A DNA stretch of 17,091 bases, from assembly GCA_900555915.1 (NCBI GenBank), contig USNC01000004.1, positions 1 to 17,091 on the forward strand. Reading direction: 5' to 3'. A model generated the notes under the pieces. The model worked only from the letters and a program-made list of their open reading frames with translations. It made no database searches and had not been told where the DNA came from. The position numbers were made by a program, and so were the translations under genes. This DNA is from an uncultured Porphyromonadaceae bacterium. Its GTDB lineage: Bacteria; Bacteroidota; Bacteroidia; Bacteroidales; Muribaculaceae. Shown here piece after piece: positions 13,874 to 17,091 of this stretch (the first letter of the stretch is position 1; every line of letters starts with the position of its first letter).

Positions 13874-14989
13874 ATGTACGTACACGACAATCGAATTGTA
13901 ATTACCCTTGATGCAGGGGGCACCAACTTCGTGTTTGGAGCCATGCGCGGCTGCGAGTATATCACCAGGCCTATCACCTACCCTTCCAATGCCCATGATC
14001 TTGATCTCTGCCTCTCGACTATGGTGAGAGGTTTTCGCGAAGTGATCGAATCGCTTGAGGAGAGACCGGTGGCCATAAGTTTTGCCTTCCCCGGCACGGC
14101 CGACTATCCCAATGGGATAATCGGAGGATATCTGCCCAATTTCCCTTCGTTTCGCGACGGTGTCGCTCTCGGACCTTTCCTTCAGCATGAATTCGGGATT
14201 CCCGTATTCATCAACAACGACGGCGATCTGTTCGCATTTGGTGAGGCTCTCTGTGGCGCGCTTCCGGAAATAAACAGACGGCTCTCGGAGGCCGGATGCA
14301 CAAAACGTTACCGCAATCTGCTGGGATATACGTTTGGCACAGGCTTTGGCATAGGCATCGTAGTCAATGGTCAGCTTAACAGAGGCGACAATTCCTGCGT
14401 CGAGACTTTCTGTCTGCCCCACAAGACGAAACCGGGCATAATAGCCGAAGAGGGAGTCGCGGTGCGCGCCATCAAACGTGTCTACGCGGAAGCTTCAGGC
14501 GATTTCCAACATGGCTTCGAGCCCAGGGAAATATGCGAGATCGCCGACGGGAAAAGGGAAGGGAACGCCGAAGCGGCACGAAAAGCGTTTGCAGAGTTCG
14601 GGGAGATCGCCGGCGACTCCATGGCCATCGCCGCCCAGCTCATCGACGGAATAATCGTCATAGGAGGAGGTATAACGGCAGCCCGGCACTGGATCCTGCC
14701 GTCTCTGCTGGAAGAGCTCCGCAGCGGTTTTCACACACTCGGCGGCGATAAAGTCTGCCGCGTGCAGATGGAAGTGTTCAATCTTGACGACCCTGAGGAA
14801 TTCGCGATGTTCGCAAAAGGCAACATACGGAGCATCGCTGTCCACGGCACCGGTCTGACTGCCGATTATGATGATATGAAGCGCATCGGCGTGACATTCT
14901 CTCGTCTCGGTGCGAGCAAGGCCATCTCTGCCGGAGCATACGCATTCGCACTCTCGCGACTTGATGAAGCCGGAGAGACAGGACTGTGA
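13874..14989 (+). CDS. ROK-family sugar kinase, atypical
   Basis: A 371-residue cytoplasmic protein. The ATG at 13874 starts MYVHDNRIVITLDAGGTN; the longer frame from 13826 adds only 16 unconserved residues. The actin-like ATPase fold is clear: the phosphate-1 loop DAGGT at residues 13-17, FAFPGTADYPNG, catalytic-type Asp116 in INNDGDLFAFGE, LLGYTFGTGFGIGIVVNG, and an adenosine motif IVIGGGIT. ROK kinases phosphorylate glucose, fructose, mannose, N-acetylmannosamine or GlcNAc. Oddly, the usual GElGH sugar-binding and CxCGxxGCxE zinc motifs are absent; the equivalent stretch reads GDNSCVETFCLPHK. It therefore belongs to a divergent ROK group whose substrate cannot be read from the sequence. 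Beside mannosidases a mannose or other hexose kinase is plausible. A repressor role is unlikely, as there is no N-terminal HTH. Confidence 0.82.
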   Translation: MYVHDNRIVITLDAGGTNFVFGAMRGCEYITRPITYPSNAHDLDLCLSTMVRGFREVIESLEERPVAISFAFPGTADYPNGIIGGYLPNFPSFRDGVALGPFLQHEFGIPVFINNDGDLFAFGEALCGALPEINRRLSEAGCTKRYRNLLGYTFGTGFGIGIVVNGQLNRGDNSCVETFCLPHKTKPGIIAEEGVAVRAIKRVYAEASGDFQHGFEPREICEIADGKREGNAEAARKAFAEFGEIAGDSMAIAAQLIDGIIVIGGGITAARHWILPSLLEELRSGFHTLGGDKVCRVQMEVFNLDDPEEFAMFAKGNIRSIAVHGTGLTADYDDMKRIGVTFSRLGASKAISAGAYAFALSRLDEAGETGL

Positions 14990-15021
14990 ACCATACGTGA
15001 AATCCATACGTTCTATTGTTC

Positions 15022-15072
15022 CCGCCCGTCTGCGGCTCCTGCACAGACCGGAGGATATACCGCAGGGGGCGG
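15022..15072 (+). terminator. GC-rich hairpin between the ROK kinase and catalase genes
   Basis: CCGCCC and CTGCGG (15022-15035) pair with CCGCAG and GGGCGG (15060-15072), 12 pairs with a one-base asymmetry and a 24-base loop that can itself pair CTCC/GGAG. The right arm is followed by GAAATGTTTTTA. It may terminate kinase transcription, or be a leader structure of catalase, whose ATG is 28 bases on. I find no good -7 box between 14990 and 15100, so catalase expression may rely on read-through or an unrecognised promoter. Confidence 0.45.
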
Positions 15073-15100
15073 AAATGTTTTTATAAAAATGTATGATTGT

Positions 15101-16609
15101 ATGGATAAGAAAAGACTGACCGCTGAAAACGGGCGCCCGATCGCCGACAACCAGAACATCCAGACCGCCGGACTGCGCGGTCCGATGACAGTGCAGGATC
15201 CCTGGTATCTTGAGAAAATCGCTCATTTCGACCGTGAGGTCATTCCCGAGAGAAGAATGCACGCCAAAGGAAGCGGCGCATTCGGAAGGTTCACTGTCAC
15301 CAACGACATCTCCGAATACACACGCGCCTCCATTTTCGCCGAAGTAGGCAAGCAGACTCCCTGTCTCGTAAGGTTTTCCACCGTGGCGGGAGAGCGTGGC
15401 GCGGCCGACGCCGAGCGCGACATACGCGGATTTGCCATGAAGTTCTATACCGACGAGGGCAACTGGGATCTCGTGGGCAACAACACTCCCGTATTCTTCC
15501 TCCGCGACCCACTCAAATTTCCTGATCTCAACCATGCCATAAAGCGCGATCCGAGGACAGGCATGCGCAATCCCACTGCCAACTGGGACTTCTGGACTCT
15601 GCTCCCCGAGGCGCTGCATCAGGTCACTATCACCATGTCGCCCCGCGGCATTCCTGCTTCTTTCAGACATATGCACGGCTTCGGAAGCCACACCTACAGT
15701 TTCATAAACAAGGACAACCGACGCACCTGGGTGAAATTCCACTTCATCACGATGCAGGGCATCAGGAATCTCACCGACAAGGAGGCCGAGGCCATCATAG
15801 CCAAAGACCGCGAATCACACCAGCGCGACCTCTTCGAGGCCATCGAACGGGGCGACTTCCCGAAATGGAAACTGATGGTGCAGCTGATGACTGAAGAGGA
15901 AGCCCGGAAATACCACATCAATCCCTTCGACCTCACGAAGGTATGGTATCATGCTGATTTTCCGCTCCGCGAGGTCGGAATTCTCGAACTAAACAGGAAT
16001 CCCGAGAATTTTTTCGCAGAGATCGAACAGGCTGCTTTCAATCCCACAAATATTGTCGACGGCATAGGGTTCTCACCCGACAAGATGCTCCAAGGAAGGC
16101 TTTTCTCCTACGGCGACGCCCAGCGCTACCGCCTCGGAGTGAACCATAACCTGATTCCAGTCAACCAGCCGCGATGCCCATACCATTCCTTCCACCGCGA
16201 CGGCCGGATGCGCACCGACGGAAACCTCGGCGCCACCATAGCCTACGAACCGAACAGCTACGGCGAATGGCAGGACACTCCGTCGCGCAAGGAGCCGCCG
16301 ATGAAACTCCACGGCGACATGTACAACTACGACGAGCGGGAATATGACGATGACTACTACACCCAGCCAGGAAAACTGTGGCGCCTGATGAGCGAGGCCG
16401 ACAGGAAAGCCACCTGCGACAACACGGCAGCCCAGATGGAAGGCATTCCGCTCTTCATCAAGCAGCGCCATGTGCGCGCATGCCATAACGCCGACGAGGA
16501 ATACGGGCACATGCTCTCCGAAGCACTCGGCATAGATCTTGCCGAAGCCCTCCGTGCCGAGGACCCCGCGCATCCTTCATGGGACAGACGTGAGTGCGCA
16601 GGCCGCTGA
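15101..16609 (+). CDS. katA: Monofunctional heme catalase, small-subunit type
   Basis: A 502-residue cytoplasmic catalase that breaks hydrogen peroxide into water and oxygen. The start at 15101 ([19 protein letters not shown]) matches the usual N-terminus; an in-frame ATG at 15089 would add four residues. The active site is complete: His54 in RRMHAKGSG, Asn127 in [11 protein letters not shown], and the proximal heme ligand Tyr337 in [14 protein letters not shown]. Also conserved are [10 protein letters not shown] and [13 protein letters not shown]. The length is that of small-subunit (clade 3) catalases such as those of Bacteroides, where catalase aids survival of oxygen exposure. Nothing links it to glycan use. 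It is followed at once by a strong terminator. Confidence 0.97.
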   Translation: MDKKRLTAENGRPIADNQNIQTAGLRGPMTVQDPWYLEKIAHFDREVIPERRMHAKGSGAFGRFTVTNDISEYTRASIFAEVGKQTPCLVRFSTVAGERGAADAERDIRGFAMKFYTDEGNWDLVGNNTPVFFLRDPLKFPDLNHAIKRDPRTGMRNPTANWDFWTLLPEALHQVTITMSPRGIPASFRHMHGFGSHTYSFINKDNRRTWVKFHFITMQGIRNLTDKEAEAIIAKDRESHQRDLFEAIERGDFPKWKLMVQLMTEEEARKYHINPFDLTKVWYHADFPLREVGILELNRNPENFFAEIEQAAFNPTNIVDGIGFSPDKMLQGRLFSYGDAQRYRLGVNHNLIPVNQPRCPYHSFHRDGRMRTDGNLGATIAYEPNSYGEWQDTPSRKEPPMKLHGDMYNYDEREYDDDYYTQPGKLWRLMSEADRKATCDNTAAQMEGIPLFIKQRHVRACHNADEEYGHMLSEALGIDLAEALRAEDPAHPSWDRRECAGR

Positions 16610-16622
16610 TGACATTATGATC

Positions 16623-16647
16623 GACCCCGGGCCTTCAGCCCGGGGTC
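16623..16647 (+). terminator. Strong hairpin terminator after catalase
   Basis: GACCCCGGGC at 16623-16632 pairs perfectly with GCCCGGGGTC at 16638-16647 around a 5-base loop (CTTCA), starting 13 bases after the catalase stop and followed by TTCTGAGTTT. The symmetric stem could also act on the other strand. Confidence 0.85.
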
Positions 16648-16654
16648 TTCTGAG

Positions 16655-16686
16655 TTTGCGAATCTTGAAAATTTTAAGTAAATTTG
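16655..16686 (+). promoter_or_regulatory. Complete Bacteroidetes promoter for the small membrane-protein gene
   Basis: TTTG at 16655-16658 and TAAATTTG at 16679-16686 are separated by 20 bases, matching the -33/-7 architecture. This is the only promoter in the window with a good -33 element, and it places the start site near 16693, which supports the ATG at 16744. Confidence 0.75.
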
Positions 16687-16743
16687 CAGACAATAGCCGG
16701 AGTCACGCATAACTCCGGCCGCAAACCATATACTCCGGACTTT

Positions 16744-17022
16744 ATGAAAACAACAATAGCGATTGCGGTCGCCGCCATATTACTGATCGCCGAAATCATT
16801 CACCTTCTGCGAAGAAAAGCGGTGAGGGCGGAAGCGCGGGAGGTTGGACTGGAAGAATATCTGCGCCATCTCAAAAACGAATATCAGGAGATGCAGAATG
16901 CTTTCACCGACGCACGCACGCCCGGCGAAAAAGAAAAATATCTGCGCCGCATGTCGGGAATCGAAAAAAAGATGATCCAGATCGAAGACCAGATAGAACA
17001 GGAGAAACACAGTTGCCTCTAA
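16744..17022 (+). CDS. Small membrane-anchored coiled-coil protein of unknown function
   Basis: A 92-residue protein with its own promoter. Residues 4-22 (TIAIAVAAILLIAEIIHLL) form one membrane helix followed by positive residues (RRKAVRAEAR), so the remainder is likely cytoplasmic. Residues about 30-88 are charged and helical (EYLRHLKNEYQEMQN, EKYLRRMSGIEKKMIQIED), consistent with a coiled coil. The frame stays open upstream to 16684, but that start would lie inside the -7 box. I do not recognise a family. It may oligomerise or tether a partner at the inner membrane. Confidence 0.7.
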   Translation: MKTTIAIAVAAILLIAEIIHLLRRKAVRAEAREVGLEEYLRHLKNEYQEMQNAFTDARTPGEKEKYLRRMSGIEKKMIQIEDQIEQEKHSCL

Positions 17023-17049
17023 ACGGACAGCACGGAATTTCAACTTAAC

Positions 17050-17091
17050 CTGTCTCTTATACACATCTCCGAGCCCACGAGACACTGAGCG
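17050..17091. other. Illumina Nextera adapter and index at the contig end (artefact)
   Basis: Positions 17050-17068 are the 19-base Tn5 mosaic end (CTGTCTCTTATACACATCT), and 17069-17083 (CCGAGCCCACGAGAC) complete the Nextera read-through adapter. The final eight bases, ACTGAGCG, sit where the i7 index belongs and match, from memory, index N724. None of this is genomic; only 17023-17049 after the last stop is real sequence. Confidence 0.98.

Noticed and set aside
15089..15100. Catalase start at 15089
   Set aside because: The extra MYDC is not typical; [13 protein letters not shown] at 15101 matches the family N-terminus and gives the usual His54/Asn127/Tyr337 numbering.
14495..15742. A 415-codon minus-strand open frame across the kinase and catalase genes
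   Set aside because: It lies antisense to two genes with complete family motifs, has no recognisable domain or promoter, and bridges their intergenic hairpin; it is a by-product of the GC-biased codons.
16780..17085. A minus-strand ORF beginning MSRGLGDVYKRQ
   Set aside because: Its first residues are the translated Nextera adapter and the rest is antisense to the small membrane-protein gene.

Overview
The window looks like the end of a Bacteroidales contig, plausibly Muribaculaceae-like from its balanced GC and protein style, although the sequence alone does not fix the family. The support is as follows: perfect or near-perfect TAnnTTTG -7 boxes (the Bacteroidetes sigma-ABfr type) precede almost every transcription unit, strong Shine-Dalgarno sites are absent, the exported proteins carry Bacteroidetes-style lipoprotein signals, and glycan-degrading enzymes dominate.

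Layout. Positions 1-5212 are on the minus strand: a secreted parallel beta-helix protein cut by the contig edge (1-1504), then a two-gene operon of a GH92 alpha-mannosidase (5212-2954) and a GH99-like endo-mannosidase lipoprotein (2957-1734) whose stop and start codons overlap as ATGA. Divergent from the operon is a plus-strand gene (5549-8221) for an 890-residue membrane-spanning regulator: exported lectin-like and kelch regions, one transmembrane helix, an acidic repetitive linker, and a cytoplasmic SARP-type winged helix with a BTAD-like tail. A hairpin separates it from a convergent 1226-residue GH2 enzyme (11974-8294). Next is a GH3 gene (13571-12133) that has lost its catalytic middle and is frameshifted. 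Divergent from it are a ROK-family sugar kinase (13874-14989), a clade-3-like catalase (15101-16609) and a 92-residue membrane/coiled-coil protein (16744-17022).

How the genes may work together. GH92, GH99-like, GH2 and (formerly) GH3 enzymes suggest breakdown of mannose-containing glycans such as N-glycans or yeast mannan; the ROK kinase could phosphorylate a released hexose. No SusC/SusD pair lies in the window. All four minus-strand promoters of the glycan genes (upstream of 1504, 5212, 11974 and 13571) carry tandem 11-bp units of the form nTTAATnnTCG, and the arrays (one after a degenerate unit) start 10-11 bp from the -7 box in place of a -33 element. SARP proteins are known to bind direct repeats with 11-bp periodicity close to the core promoter, so the membrane-tethered SARP in the middle of the cluster is the natural candidate for reading these arrays. 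This proposed sensor-operator circuit is the most interesting content of the window; the sites are read directly, the link to the regulator is inference.

The last 42 bases (17050-17091) are not genomic: they are an Illumina Nextera transposase adapter followed by what looks like an 8-base index.
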